The translations under genes were made by a program, and so were the position numbers. The notes under the pieces were generated by a model. That model saw only the letters and a program-made list of their open reading frames with translations, was not told where the DNA came from and did no database searches. A stretch of DNA of 64,000 nucleotides from contig NZ_SMDR01000004.1 of NCBI RefSeq assembly GCF_006265115.1, forward strand, positions 108,698 to 172,697. The letters run 5' to 3'. This DNA is from Arenimonas terrae. GTDB taxonomy: Bacteria > Pseudomonadota > Gammaproteobacteria > Xanthomonadales > Xanthomonadaceae. Shown here piece by piece: positions 46,337 to 56,469 of the stretch. Position 1 is the first letter of the stretch, and every line of letters begins with the position of its first letter.

Positions 46337-49300
46337 TTACGCGGCGGGGGCCAGCACGACCGGCTGCGGATGCACCGGCGGCAGCGTGTCGCCGCTCGAG
46401 CCATAGGTCGGCCCATAGGCCGCCATCGCATCAATCAGCCCGTCCGCGATCGCAGTGACCTCGGCGGCATCCCAGACGGTTCCATCGGCGAACTCGAAGC
46501 TCTCCACCTGGTAGTCGGCGCTGTAGAAGAACCAGCTCACGGTCAGCTGCTGCCCGTCCACCATGGTCATCACCAGATGGCTGCCCTGACGCTCCACGCT
46601 GGTGACCTGCGAGGGATCGAAGTCCTCGAACACCAGGCGATCGTTGCCCTGGTAGTCGTAGACCGAGTCGATGCCATCGCTCAGGCGGATGACGTAGGTG
46701 TCGTTACCGACGCCGCCGTCCAGGCTGTCGTTGCCGATGCCGCCGATGAGCGTGTCGTTGCCCGCGTCGCCCAACAGGGAGTCGGCGCCGGCGCCACCGT
46801 CCAGGACGTCGTCGTTGGCCCGGCCGTCCAGATGGTCGTTGCCTTCGTAACCGAACATCCGGTCCACCAGGCCCGTGCCCGTGTAGCTGTCGTTGCCGGC
46901 TGTGCCCGGCACGATCAGGCGATCCAGGATGTCGGCGTTCGTCCAGGCGGTACCGTCGGCGAACGCGAAACTCTCGATCTGGTAGTCGGCACTGTAGAAG
47001 TAGTACTGCAGGTTCAGCTGCTGGCCGTTCGCCAGGCGCAGCACCAGCATGTCGCCGTGGCGTTCCACCGACTGCACGTCCGCAGCGTTCAGTCCCTCGA
47101 ACACGACCTTGTCCACGCCCTGGTAGTCATATACGGAATCGATGCCGTCGCCGGCGCGGATCACGTAGGTGTCGTTGCCGACGCCGCCATTCAGGGCGTC
47201 GTTGCCCTCGCCACCGATCAGCACGTCATTGCCGGCATCGCCCAGCAGCGAGTCGTCACCGATGCCGCCATCCAGGACGTCGTCGTTGCCTCGGCCGTCC
47301 AGGTAGTCGTTGCCTTCGTAACCGAACATCCGGTCCACCAGGCCCGTACCCGTGTAGCTGTCGTTGGCGGCCGTACCCGGAACCACCAGACGGTCCAGCA
47401 GCTCCGCGCTGCCCCAGGTCGTCCCGTCGGCAAACTGCAGCGTCTCGATCTGGTAGTCCGCACTGTAGAAGTACCACTGCAGGTTCAGCTGCTGGCCGTT
47501 CGCCAGGCGCAGCACCAGCATGTCGCCGTGGCGTTCCACCGACTGCACGTCGGCCGCGTTCAGGCCTTCGAACACGATCCGGTCGGCACCCTGGTAGTCG
47601 GTCAGCAGGTCGATACCGTCACCGGCACGGATCACATAGGTGTCGTTACCGACGCCGCCGTCCAGGCTGTCGTTGCCGATGCCGCCGATGAGGGTGTCGT
47701 CGCCGGCGTCGCCCAGCAGCGAGTCCGCACCGGCCCCACCGTCCAGGACGTCGTCGTTGCCGCGGCCGTCCAGGTAGTCGTTACCCTCGTAACCGAACAT
47801 CCGGTCCACCAGGCCCGTGCCCGTGTAGCTGTCGTTGCCCGCCGTGCCCGGCACCACCAGACGGTCCAGCAGCTCCGCGCTGCCCCAGGTCGTCCCGTCG
47901 GCAAACTGCAGCGTCTCGATCTGGTAGTCGGCGCTGTAGAAGTACCACTGCAGGTTCAGCTGCTGGCCGTTGGCCAGGCGCAGCACCAGCATGTCGCCGT
48001 GGCGCTCCACCGACAGCACGTCGGCGGCGTTCAGATCCTCGAACACGATCCGGTCGGCGCCCTGGTAGTCGGTCAGCAGGTCGATACCGTCCCCGGTACG
48101 GATCACGTAGGTGTCGTTGCCGGTGCCGCCGTCCAGGCTGTCGTTGCCGACGCCACCAATGAGCGTGTCGTTACCCGCATCACCCAGCAGCGCGTCGTCG
48201 CCTTCCCCGCCGTCGATCAGATCGTCATTGCCCCGACCATCCAGCCTGTCGTTTCCGGCGTAACCGATGATCCAGTCGGCATTTCCGCTGCCGACCAGGG
48301 AGTCGCCGTTGGCGGTTCCAGGAGTTGCCACGCGCTGGAGGATGCTCTGGTAGTCCCAGGTCGTGCCATCCGCGAACTGCAGGGCCTCGATCTGGTAGTC
48401 GGCGCTGTAGAAGTACCACTGCAGGTTCAGCTGCTGGCCGTTCGCCAGGCGCAGCACCAGCGCGTCGCCGTGGCGCTCCACGGAAACCACGTCGGCCGCG
48501 TTCAGGCCTTCGAACACCACCTTGTCCGTGCCCTGGTAGTCATACACGGAATCGATGCCGTCGCCGGCGCGGATCACGTAGGTGTCGTTGCCGACACCAC
48601 CGCTCATCGTGTCGTCGCCGACGCCACCGATCAGCACGTCATTGCCGGCGTCGCCCAGCAGCGAGTCATCACCGATGCCGCCGTCCAGGATGTCGTCGTT
48701 GCCTCGGCCGTCCAGGTAGTCGTTGCCTTCGTAACCGAACATCCGGTCCACCAGGCCCGTGCCCGTGTAGCTGTCGTTGCCCGCCGTGCCCGGCACCACC
48801 AGGCGATCCAGGATGTCGGTGTTCGTCCAGGCGGTACCGTCGGCGAACGCGAAACTCTCGATCTGGTAGTCGGCACTGTAGAAGTAGTACTGCAGGTTCA
48901 GCTGCTGGCCGTTCGCCAGTCGCAGCACCAGCATGTCGCCGTGGCGTTCCACCGACTGCACGTCGGCGGCATTCAGGCCTTCGAACACGACCTTGTCCAC
49001 GCCCTCGTGATCGCTGAGCGTATCGACACCGTCACCGGCCCGGATCACGTAGGTGTCATTGCCCACGCCGCCCTGCAGGCTGTCGTTGTCGGTGCCACCG
49101 ATGAGGGTGTCGTTGCCCGCGTCGCCCAACAGGGAGTCGGCGCCGGCGCCGCCGTCCAGGACGTCGTCGTTGGCCCGGCCGTCCAGATGGTCGTTGCCTT
49201 CGTAACCGAACATCCGGTCCACCAGGCCCGTGCCCGTGTAGCTGTCGTTGGCGGCCGTGCCCGGAACCACCAGACGGTCCAGCAGCTCCGCGCCGCCCCA

Positions 49301-51862
49301 GGTCGTCCCGTCGGCAAACTGCAGCGTCTCGATCTGGTAGTCCGCACTGTAGAAGTACCACTGCAGGTTCAACTGCTGGCCGTTCGCCAGGCGCAGCACC
49401 AGCATGTCGCCGTGGCGCTCCACCGACAGCACGTCGGCCGCGTTCAGGCCCTCGAACACGACCCTGTCCGCGCCCTGATAGTCGCTGAGCGTATCGACAC
49501 CGTCACCGGCGCGGATCACGTAGGTGTCGTTACCGGTGCCGCCATCCAGGCTGTCGTTGCCGACGCCGCCGAACAGCACGTCGTTGCCCGCTTCGCCTGA
49601 GAGCGAATCGTCGCCGGCATCGCCAAAGACCAGGTCATCCCCGGCCCCGGCACTAAGGGTATCGTTTCCTGCGCCGCCTTCGATCATGTCATCGCCGCCG
49701 GTGCCTTGCCCCTGGCTCAGATTAAGGCCCGCCTGCTGCAGGATTTCCCTGCCCGCTTCGGTCTCGCGCCACTCGGCGACCCATTCGTAAACCATGCCGG
49801 TGACGTCGAACCCGATCGCGGCCGCGAAACCTGCGCCATGGCGACTGAGGTCCAGCAGATCAACCATCGCGTTGACCGGATCGGTCGAACGCAGGTCGAC
49901 CAGAGCCGTCACCAGCGCCGCGCTGTTCCAGACGATTCCGCCAGCGGCATCGACTTCAAGCGTGACCAGATCCAGATAGTCGGAAAGGCGGGTACGCATG
50001 ACCAGGCCGCCGTAAACCGACTCCTGGAGCGCGTCGTAAGCCCGCATGATCAGGGCCAGATGTTCGGCCGAGAACTCGATGTTCATGACCTGGCTTCCAT
50101 CCGGCAGCGTCTGCCAGAAGAAGGTGCGGCCGCCCGTGGACACCGACTCGCCGTCCAGGCTGAACAAGGTCGAGCCGTTGAAACGCTCCAGGATGGCGAT
50201 GACCGGAGCGAGCTGGGCGTGCTGCTGCTCGCGCCAGGCCTGCACCGCTGCCGCACCCTGCGCCAGAACGTCGGCGGGCACCGCCCCGTGGAAGTAGACC
50301 GTGCGGTTGCCGGCGCCCTCGAGCTCCTGCTCGCTGGTCTCCATCGTGGACGTGTCGGCCCACATACCGATCAGCAGCTGGACCTGGGCGAGCATCTGCG
50401 CGCGCGTCATGTCCGGGTTCAGCGCCTGGACCGCCGCCAGCAGCGCCGGCGAAAGCGTCGCCGCTTCGGCCAGGTCGCGCACGGCGCCGGAACCGCGCAG
50501 GCCCGGCAGCGCAGCGGCCGCTTCGCTGACCTCGACCGGGTTGAGGGAGCCGGAGAAGTCGCGATAGAAGTTGTTCATCGCGAACAGCATGTCGCCGGCC
50601 AGGCCGGTGGCGCCGTCGTTGCGGATGAACACACCGCTGTTGTCGATGATGTTGCCATTGCCCAGGTTGACGTCGACCGTGCTGGTCGGCGTCAGGTTGA
50701 TGGCCGCGATGCCGACCTGGTCGAGCGTGAACAGCTCGTTGGCCTGCGACACGCCGTCCTGGTTCAGATCGCGCCAGACCCGCACGTTGCCAAACTCGGC
50801 GTCGCTCGCATCGAACACGCCATCGCCATTGCTGTCGAGATCGGCGAGCGCCTCGAAGCCGGACTGCGCCAGCGTCCCATCCGACATGACGGTGTCGGCA
50901 CCGAACAGCTCCTGGCCGCCGTCGATCTGGCCGTTCCCGTTGCGATCGAGCACGAGCAGTCCGTCGTCAGGGCTGGTCCAGCCGGAAGCGGTGCGGACGC
51001 CATCACCGTCGTGGTCGAACAACACTGACCCATTGGCACCAATGGTCTCCAGACCGTCGCCATCGAGATCAAGCGCGAGCGGATCCCGGCGGGGCTGGTA
51101 ACCCTGCGCTCGACCGAATTCCTCATTTATGCTTGCCATCGGATCATCGAACAGCGAATCCCACCAGTCGGTTCCTTGAAGCAGATCGCGCAGGTAGTCC
51201 AGCATCGGCGTAATGAAATTGTCGCCCAACTCGTTGTTGAGCCCACTGAACTCGGCCCCCGCAGCCAACGCGAGCGCAATCGCTGCTAGTGTGATGGGGC
51301 CTAGTACGACGCCCGCAGCGGCAGCGAGCGCACCAATGCCAAGAGCCACGGCTCCTGCGACGATTCCGGTAACCACGCCGGCAACCGCCCGGGCAATTAC
51401 TGCCGCGTCTCCACTCGCCATTCCGTTGATAAGAGAAGCGATGTCAGCAATCGGGCCGACTGCTTCTCCGCCTACGCGCCCGAGCGAACCTATGTTGCGA
51501 TTGACGCTGTCCAGTACATTCTGGAGACCCGCCGTTCTTGTCTGGTAGCTTGGGCTATTCAACGGGTCCGCCAACTGCTGAGCGGTGCTTGCAACGTTGT
51601 TCCAGTAGTTTGCCTGGGCGATGTCGCCGGCCGCTGCGGCGCGAGCCGCAGCCTCTCGAGCCACGTCTGTATGGACTTGAAGGTGCTGGCCAAGGATACG
51701 AGCAAAACTATCAAAGTCGCCTTGTGCCATTCCGCCCTGCAGGCGCCAGGAGTTGATTGCTCCACCTAGCGCAGCGGCATAAAGACTGGCAGTTGTCGTT
51801 GCCCATCTGATGTAGTCGCTGTAGGTGGGCGGGGTCGGCTGGGTGTTGTCTGGCGTCGGCAT
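46337..51862 (-). CDS. RTX calcium-binding protein secreted by type I system
   Basis: The 1841-residue protein has no signal peptide. A helical N-terminus contains a Gly/Ala-rich zipper-like hydrophobic stretch (~153-206, e.g. GIVAGAVALGIGALAAAAG). A calcium region follows (~262-380) with DLDGDGLETIG, DHDGDGV, DRNGNGQIDGGQELFG and DLNQDGVSQANEL. A unique region (~380-700) leads to RTX nonapeptides (GGxGxDxLx) arranged in seven large units, each with a VVFEGLNAADV...NGQQLNLQWYFYSADYQIE module (the haemolysin-related calcium domain). The C-terminus, with Ala-rich tail, should carry the type I secretion signal. RBS AAGGAGA precedes the ATG. HlyD and HlyB genes follow upstream on the same strand. 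Toxin, adhesin or bacteriocin are all possible. Confidence 0.9.
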   Translation of the reverse strand: MPTPDNTQPTPPTYSDYIRWATTTASLYAAALGGAINSWRLQGGMAQGDFDSFARILGQHLQVHTDVAREAAARAAAAGDIAQANYWNNVASTAQQLADPLNSPSYQTRTAGLQNVLDSVNRNIGSLGRVGGEAVGPIADIASLINGMASGDAAVIARAVAGVVTGIVAGAVALGIGALAAAAGVVLGPITLAAIALALAAGAEFSGLNNELGDNFITPMLDYLRDLLQGTDWWDSLFDDPMASINEEFGRAQGYQPRRDPLALDLDGDGLETIGANGSVLFDHDGDGVRTASGWTSPDDGLLVLDRNGNGQIDGGQELFGADTVMSDGTLAQSGFEALADLDSNGDGVFDASDAEFGNVRVWRDLNQDGVSQANELFTLDQVGIAAINLTPTSTVDVNLGNGNIIDNSGVFIRNDGATGLAGDMLFAMNNFYRDFSGSLNPVEVSEAAAALPGLRGSGAVRDLAEAATLSPALLAAVQALNPDMTRAQMLAQVQLLIGMWADTSTMETSEQELEGAGNRTVYFHGAVPADVLAQGAAAVQAWREQQHAQLAPVIAILERFNGSTLFSLDGESVSTGGRTFFWQTLPDGSQVMNIEFSAEHLALIMRAYDALQESVYGGLVMRTRLSDYLDLVTLEVDAAGGIVWNSAALVTALVDLRSTDPVNAMVDLLDLSRHGAGFAAAIGFDVTGMVYEWVAEWRETEAGREILQQAGLNLSQGQGTGGDDMIEGGAGNDTLSAGAGDDLVFGDAGDDSLSGEAGNDVLFGGVGNDSLDGGTGNDTYVIRAGDGVDTLSDYQGADRVVFEGLNAADVLSVERHGDMLVLRLANGQQLNLQWYFYSADYQIETLQFADGTTWGGAELLDRLVVPGTAANDSYTGTGLVDRMFGYEGNDHLDGRANDDVLDGGAGADSLLGDAGNDTLIGGTDNDSLQGGVGNDTYVIRAGDGVDTLSDHEGVDKVVFEGLNAADVQSVERHGDMLVLRLANGQQLNLQYYFYSADYQIESFAFADGTAWTNTDILDRLVVPGTAGNDSYTGTGLVDRMFGYEGNDYLDGRGNDDILDGGIGDDSLLGDAGNDVLIGGVGDDTMSGGVGNDTYVIRAGDGIDSVYDYQGTDKVVFEGLNAADVVSVERHGDALVLRLANGQQLNLQWYFYSADYQIEALQFADGTTWDYQSILQRVATPGTANGDSLVGSGNADWIIGYAGNDRLDGRGNDDLIDGGEGDDALLGDAGNDTLIGGVGNDSLDGGTGNDTYVIRTGDGIDLLTDYQGADRIVFEDLNAADVLSVERHGDMLVLRLANGQQLNLQWYFYSADYQIETLQFADGTTWGSAELLDRLVVPGTAGNDSYTGTGLVDRMFGYEGNDYLDGRGNDDVLDGGAGADSLLGDAGDDTLIGGIGNDSLDGGVGNDTYVIRAGDGIDLLTDYQGADRIVFEGLNAADVQSVERHGDMLVLRLANGQQLNLQWYFYSADYQIETLQFADGTTWGSAELLDRLVVPGTAANDSYTGTGLVDRMFGYEGNDYLDGRGNDDVLDGGIGDDSLLGDAGNDVLIGGEGNDALNGGVGNDTYVIRAGDGIDSVYDYQGVDKVVFEGLNAADVQSVERHGDMLVLRLANGQQLNLQYYFYSADYQIESFAFADGTAWTNADILDRLIVPGTAGNDSYTGTGLVDRMFGYEGNDHLDGRANDDVLDGGAGADSLLGDAGNDTLIGGIGNDSLDGGVGNDTYVIRLSDGIDSVYDYQGNDRLVFEDFDPSQVTSVERQGSHLVMTMVDGQQLTVSWFFYSADYQVESFEFADGTVWDAAEVTAIADGLIDAMAAYGPTYGSSGDTLPPVHPQPVVLAPAA
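46710..49537 (-). repeat. Six tandem 471-bp repeats inside the RTX gene, plus a seventh diverged unit
   Basis: Six in-frame copies of a 157-codon unit run head to tail (anchors such as the Tyr-Val-Ile-Arg codons recur every 471 bases). Most share long identical stretches; one internal unit (centred near 48,250) is diverged (QRVATPGTANGDS in place of DRLVVPGTAGNDS). A seventh, truncated unit lies at 46,440-46,710. Direct repeats of this size and identity permit copy-number change by recombination and are prone to assembly collapse. Confidence 0.85.
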
Positions 51863-51895
51863 CTTTAAGTCTCCTTGATTGTTGTCTGTGGCGGG

Positions 51896-52429
51896 CTACT
51901 TGGCCCTGATCAAATCGCGCATCATCAATGCGAAGGGTGCAGTTGCGACGGCTACCAGCGCATACAGGCCAGTTGCGAGAGGAGCGCCAATTAGGGTCAT
52001 TCCAACCCTGTTAGCCAGCAGAAACTGGAATGCTCCGGCTCGGCCTTCGCGGGCGGTGTACTGAACTTCAATCCCTAGCACCCACCACGCAAGAAGGGCG
52101 CAAACCGCAGCTAGAACCCAGCCCGCCGTGGGCGACCTCTGCGCGCGCTCTGCCTGCTCCCTACCAACGGCGTAGAAACTCGCGGGCAACGCGAACAGAG
52201 CGAGAACAGTCAGCGATCCAAAAAAACCCCGGTACAGGGCCGGTGAGTGAGAGGCGGCGGCAATAGTTTCGAACAGCGGCAACAGATGCCGCCCTGCATA
52301 TGAAGTCCCGACTGTGCTCAGAAACGAAGTCGGCAGAATCGACGCTGCAAAACTCGCTACCAAGAAGTAGCGAATAGTAGAGTCCAGACCAGTGATTTTC
52401 GTTTGCTCTTTTTCGAATGGCAGCTTCAT
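51896..52429 (-). CDS. Small four-helix membrane protein between RTX and HlyD genes
   Basis: The 177-residue protein has four membrane helices (about residues 20-38, 70-90, 102-122 and 145-170) and no recognised family. Its ATG overlaps the hlyD stop (ATGA), so it is translated with the secretion genes, and the RTX gene follows 33 bases later. Its base composition is close to 50% GC, far below its neighbours, and it uses AT-ending codons such as TCA, AAA and ACT. Position and size fit an immunity or accessory protein for the RTX cargo; this is inference. Confidence 0.7.
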   Translation of the reverse strand: MKLPFEKEQTKITGLDSTIRYFLVASFAASILPTSFLSTVGTSYAGRHLLPLFETIAAASHSPALYRGFFGSLTVLALFALPASFYAVGREQAERAQRSPTAGWVLAAVCALLAWWVLGIEVQYTAREGRAGAFQFLLANRVGMTLIGAPLATGLYALVAVATAPFALMMRDLIRAK

Positions 52430-53847
52430 CGCTCTCGAACCGATTCGGATACGTACGTCCTCAGAGGACTGAGCAGGTAATCAATTACAGTCCGTTCTCC
52501 AGTTTTGACTTCGACGCTGATCCCCATACCAGGCGTGAGTCGCACTCGCGCGCCGTCGATGTCGAGCCATGCGCGGTCCAGCTTCACGCGCGCCTGGAAC
52601 ACCAGTCCCAGCTCTTCGTGCTGCATGGCATCCAGCGACACGTTCTCGACGGTGCCGGTGAGGTAGCCGTAGCGGGTGTAGGGGAAGCTTTCGACCTTCA
52701 CCGTCGCGGTCTGGCCGGCGCGCACGAAACCGATGTCCTTGTTCAGGACCAGGGCTTCGACTTCCAGCGTTTCGTCTTCCGGCACCACGGCCAGCAGCGG
52801 CTGCGCCTCGGTGACGACGCCGCCGACGGTGTGCACGGCGAGCTGCTGCACCACGCCGTCCACCGGCGCGGTGAGCTGCATCAGATTGTCGCGGCGGCCG
52901 GTCTTGGCGACCTCCGGCGTCAGCTGGCGCACCTGGTCCTCGGCCTGCCGCAGGCCATCGAGCAGCTGCTGGCGCGTATCGGCGATCATCGAGCGGCGCT
53001 CTTCGCGGGCGCCGGCCAGGGCCGAACGGATCTCGACCAAGCGGTTGCGCTGCGTCGCCAGGTCGCGTTCGGCGGCGATGCGTTCCTGCTCGAGCGCGAG
53101 GTATTCGTGCCGGGCGACGTACTTCTTCTCGACCAGGTCGCGGAAGTCGGCGGCGCGGGCGATAACGATCTGCGCGGACTCCTCCAGCCGCGTCACCAGC
53201 TCGGTGGTGGTGGCCAGCTCGGCTTCGCGCTGGGCGACGATCGCGTCCAGGGTCTGGCGGCGCGCGCGGAACGAGGCGTGCTGGCTGAGGGCCAGCTGGC
53301 GCTCGGCCGACAGGCGCGCGGGCTCGATGCCCGTCAGCTCGGGCAATACCGGGTCGGTTCCCGAATCGATGGCGGCATGCAGGGCACGGAAGCGCAACTC
53401 GGCCAGCTTCGCGGCCTGCAGTGCTTCGCCCGCACGCGCGAAATCGGCGCCCGAAGCGGTCGAGTCCAGCTCGATCAGCAGGTCGCCCTGTTTCACCTGC
53501 TGGCCGTCGCGCACCAGGATGCGCCGCACCACGCCCGGCTCCAGCGGCTGCACCACCTTGGTCCGGCCGCTGGACACCGTCTTGCCGGTGGCCACGGCGA
53601 CGATGTCGAGCTGGCCCAGGCAGGCCCACAGCAGGGCCACGCAGAACAGCGCCATGATCGCCCGCATGATCCAGCGCGAGGCCGGCGACACCGGCGTGTC
53701 GGTCAGCTCCAGATGCGCGGGCAGGAACTCCAGCTCCTGTCCCTGGCGCGGCGGCGGATCCATCTTGTCGCGCACCGACCACGCGGCCTTGAATACGCGC
53801 GTGTAGCGGCCGAAGAACTCGCGCAGCGCGGCCAGGGAACCCGCCAT
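52426..53847 (-). CDS. HlyD family type I secretion adaptor
   Basis: The 473-residue membrane fusion protein has a cytoplasmic N-terminus, one transmembrane helix (about residues 58-80), lipoyl-type half-motifs (GVVRRILVRDGQQVKQGDLL), a long coiled-coil hairpin (~130-290) and a beta-barrel end. It links the inner-membrane ABC transporter to a TolC-like channel, which is not encoded here. The start is one base after the ABC transporter stop; the frame extends upstream only through that gene. Confidence 0.93.
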   Translation of the reverse strand: MAGSLAALREFFGRYTRVFKAAWSVRDKMDPPPRQGQELEFLPAHLELTDTPVSPASRWIMRAIMALFCVALLWACLGQLDIVAVATGKTVSSGRTKVVQPLEPGVVRRILVRDGQQVKQGDLLIELDSTASGADFARAGEALQAAKLAELRFRALHAAIDSGTDPVLPELTGIEPARLSAERQLALSQHASFRARRQTLDAIVAQREAELATTTELVTRLEESAQIVIARAADFRDLVEKKYVARHEYLALEQERIAAERDLATQRNRLVEIRSALAGAREERRSMIADTRQQLLDGLRQAEDQVRQLTPEVAKTGRRDNLMQLTAPVDGVVQQLAVHTVGGVVTEAQPLLAVVPEDETLEVEALVLNKDIGFVRAGQTATVKVESFPYTRYGYLTGTVENVSLDAMQHEELGLVFQARVKLDRAWLDIDGARVRLTPGMGISVEVKTGERTVIDYLLSPLRTYVSESVRER

Positions 53848-53848
53848 C

Positions 53849-56095
53849 TCAGGCCTCCCCCGACTGCAGGCGATGCAGCCGTGCGTAGTGGCCATCGGCC
53901 TTGGCCAGCAGTTCGGCGTGGCTGCCGCTCTCGACCAGGCGCCCCTTCTCCACCACCACGATCCGGTTCGCCATGCGAACGGTCGACAGGCGGTGGGCAA
54001 TGATCAGCACCGTACGCCCCTTGCAGATCGAGCGCATGTTGGCCATCACCGCGTGTTCGGACTCGTAGTCGAGGGCGCTGGTGGCCTCGTCGAAGATCAG
54101 GATGCGCGGGTCGGTCACCAGTGCGCGCGCGATGGCGATGCGCTGGCGCTGTCCGCCGGAGAGGCTGGCGCCGTGCTCGCCCACCACGGTGTCGTAACCC
54201 TGGGGCAGCTCCAGGATGAACTGGTGCGCGCCGGCCAGCCTGGCCGATTCGATCACCCGCTCCAGCGGCATGCCCGGGTCGGAGACGGCGATGTTCTCGC
54301 GCACGCTGCGGTTGAACAGGAAGTTTTCCTGCAGCACCACGCCCAGCTGGCGACGCAGCCAGGCCGGATCCGCCAGCGCCAGGTCGTTGCCGTCGATCAG
54401 CACGCGCCCGCGCTCGGGCACGTACAGGCGCTGCACCAGCTTGGTCAGCGTGCTCTTTCCCGAGCCCGAGCGGCCGACGATGCCGATCACTTCGCCCGGC
54501 GCGATATCGAGGCTGACGCCGGCCAGCACTTCGGCCGTGTCTGGCCGGTACCGGAAGGCGACGTTCTCGAAGGTCACGCGGCCCTTGATCGCCGGCAGCG
54601 CCATGCGGCTGCCGTTGGCTTCGGTGCGGGTATTGAGGATGTCACCCAGGCGTTCGACCGAGATGCCGACCTGCTGGAACTCCTGCCACAGCTGCGCCAG
54701 GCGCAGGATCGGCGCGGCGACCTGGCCGGCCAGCATGTTGAAGGCGATAAGCTGGCCGACGGTCATCTTGCCTTCGATCACCAGCTTCGCGCCCCACCAC
54801 AGGATGGCGACGGCGACGACCTTCTGGATCAGCTGCACGCCCTGCTGGCCGATGTTCGCGAGCTTGGCGACGCGGAAGCCGGCGTGCACGTAACCCGCCA
54901 GCTGGTTGTCCCAGGCGCGGGTCATGCGCGGATCAACGGCCATCGCCTTGACCGTGCCGATACCGCTGACGGTTTCGACCAGGAAGGACTGGTTGTCGGC
55001 GCCGCGCGCGAACTTCTCGTTCAGCCGCGAGCGCAGCGCCGGCGTGATGCCGGCCGACCACAGCGCGTAACAGGGCAGCGAGATGACCACGATGAGGGTC
55101 AGCCAGCCGCTGTAGTAGAACATCACGGCCAGGAAGACCACGGTGAAGAACAGGTCCAGCACCGAGGTCAGGGCCTGTCCGGTGAGGAAGTTCCGTATGT
55201 TTTCGAGCTCCCGTACGCGGGCGATGGTGTCGCCGACCCGGCGCGACTCGAAGTAGGCCAGGGGCAAGGCCATGATGTGGCGGAAAAGCTTTGCCCCCAG
55301 CTCGACGTCGATGCGGCTGGTGGTGTGCGCGAACACATAGGTGCGCAGCCCGTTGAGCACGATGTCGAACACGGCGATCGACAGCAGGCCCACGGCGATC
55401 ACGTCCAGCGTCGTCAGGCTGCGGTGCACCAGCACCTTGTCCATCACCACCTGGTAGAACAGCGGCGTCACCAGCGCGAACATCTGGATGAAGAACGACA
55501 CCACGAAGACTTCGAGCAGCAGCTTGCGGTACTTGACCACCGCCGGCACGAACCAGCTGAAGTCGAACTTGGCCAGCTCGGCCGCCAGCGCCGCGCGCGA
55601 GGCGACGAGCAGGAGCCGGCCGGCATAGGTCCGTTCGAACTCGGCGCGGGGCAGGATCTTCGGCCCGCGCTGCTGCAGGTCGTGCACCAGCACGGTATCG
55701 GCACTCAACTTCGCGATGACGAAGTGGCCGCCGTCCGGCTGCAGGGCCAGGGCCGGCAGGGCGATCCGGTCGAGCCGGCCGGCCGGCTGGTCGACCACCC
55801 GGGCCTTCAGGCCGATCTTCTTGGCCGCGAGCAGCAGCTCGGTTTCATCGAAGGGGGCGTCGCCGCGGCCCGCCTCGTGGCGCAGCTGTTCGGGCTGGAC
55901 CGCCACGCCATGGAACTGGGCCAGCACGACCAGGCCCGCCAGGCCCAGGTCCTTGGCACCGCGAGGCGGCGCGGCGCCAGCGGCTTCCGCCGTCCGCGCT
56001 TCCGCATCGTCTTGGACGGATGGCGCGGCTTGCGCGCTGCCCGTGCTTCCACTGCTGATCGACACACTGCCCCCTGAAACTTTTTCAACCCGCAT
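53849..56095 (-). CDS. HlyB-type type I secretion ABC transporter
   Basis: The 748-residue protein has a C39-like domain (~47-170) without the peptidase cysteine (QFHG in its place), so it docks rather than cleaves, as in HlyB. Six transmembrane helices follow (~185-460), then an ATPase domain with Walker [10 protein letters not shown] (~543), signature [15 protein letters not shown] (~645) and Walker B ILIFDEAT (~670). It powers export of unfolded RTX protein. The first ~45 residues are disordered and Ser/Ala-rich. It is the first gene of the operon HlyB–HlyD–membrane protein–RTX; TAGCAT (56117-56112, minus strand) may be its -10 box. Confidence 0.94.
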   Translation of the reverse strand: MRVEKVSGGSVSISSGSTGSAQAAPSVQDDAEARTAEAAGAAPPRGAKDLGLAGLVVLAQFHGVAVQPEQLRHEAGRGDAPFDETELLLAAKKIGLKARVVDQPAGRLDRIALPALALQPDGGHFVIAKLSADTVLVHDLQQRGPKILPRAEFERTYAGRLLLVASRAALAAELAKFDFSWFVPAVVKYRKLLLEVFVVSFFIQMFALVTPLFYQVVMDKVLVHRSLTTLDVIAVGLLSIAVFDIVLNGLRTYVFAHTTSRIDVELGAKLFRHIMALPLAYFESRRVGDTIARVRELENIRNFLTGQALTSVLDLFFTVVFLAVMFYYSGWLTLIVVISLPCYALWSAGITPALRSRLNEKFARGADNQSFLVETVSGIGTVKAMAVDPRMTRAWDNQLAGYVHAGFRVAKLANIGQQGVQLIQKVVAVAILWWGAKLVIEGKMTVGQLIAFNMLAGQVAAPILRLAQLWQEFQQVGISVERLGDILNTRTEANGSRMALPAIKGRVTFENVAFRYRPDTAEVLAGVSLDIAPGEVIGIVGRSGSGKSTLTKLVQRLYVPERGRVLIDGNDLALADPAWLRRQLGVVLQENFLFNRSVRENIAVSDPGMPLERVIESARLAGAHQFILELPQGYDTVVGEHGASLSGGQRQRIAIARALVTDPRILIFDEATSALDYESEHAVMANMRSICKGRTVLIIAHRLSTVRMANRIVVVEKGRLVESGSHAELLAKADGHYARLHRLQSGEA

Positions 56096-56469
56096 GTACT
56101 GGGGCGCGCGGATGCTAGCAGCGGGTCTTTCGGGTGCAGGCAGGAGCGGTGACCGATGACCGTTAGATGGTCTGTCACGCCGTGCGGAGACGCGCGCTTT
56201 TGAAGGCCGTCACACTCTGCAGATAGCGATAGCCTACAAATGGCGTTCATCATGGATGACGTGCGAAGCATTGCTATCTTCGCGGGCGGCGCGCGGGGTA
56301 CGGAGAGAGCCCTCCTTTCGGGATTGCGCATGGCATCGGGCAATTTGCCGGATCCGAGGGGCGCATTTCGCAGGGCGAACCCCGCATACGCACCGGTTTT
56401 CCGAACGCGGCGGCGCTGGCACGGTTCCTGCTGCGTTTTCCCGGGCAGGCCCCTCCGGAGATCGCCGAC
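56096..56469. other. Divergent intergenic region
   Basis: This 374-base stretch separates the type I operon from plus-strand genes. It contains a candidate -10 box for HlyB (56112-56117). From 56260 onward the frame of the next gene is open and reads like protein (GEPRIRTGFPNAAALARFLL), but no ATG, GTG or TTG occurs in that frame before 56470. I see no other gene or RNA here. Confidence 0.5.

Noticed and set aside
46370-49600. A 1076-codon plus-strand frame across the RTX repeats; also CRISPR-like periodicity
   Set aside because: It is antisense to the RTX units. The periodicity is 471 bases and in frame, not short repeats with unique spacers.
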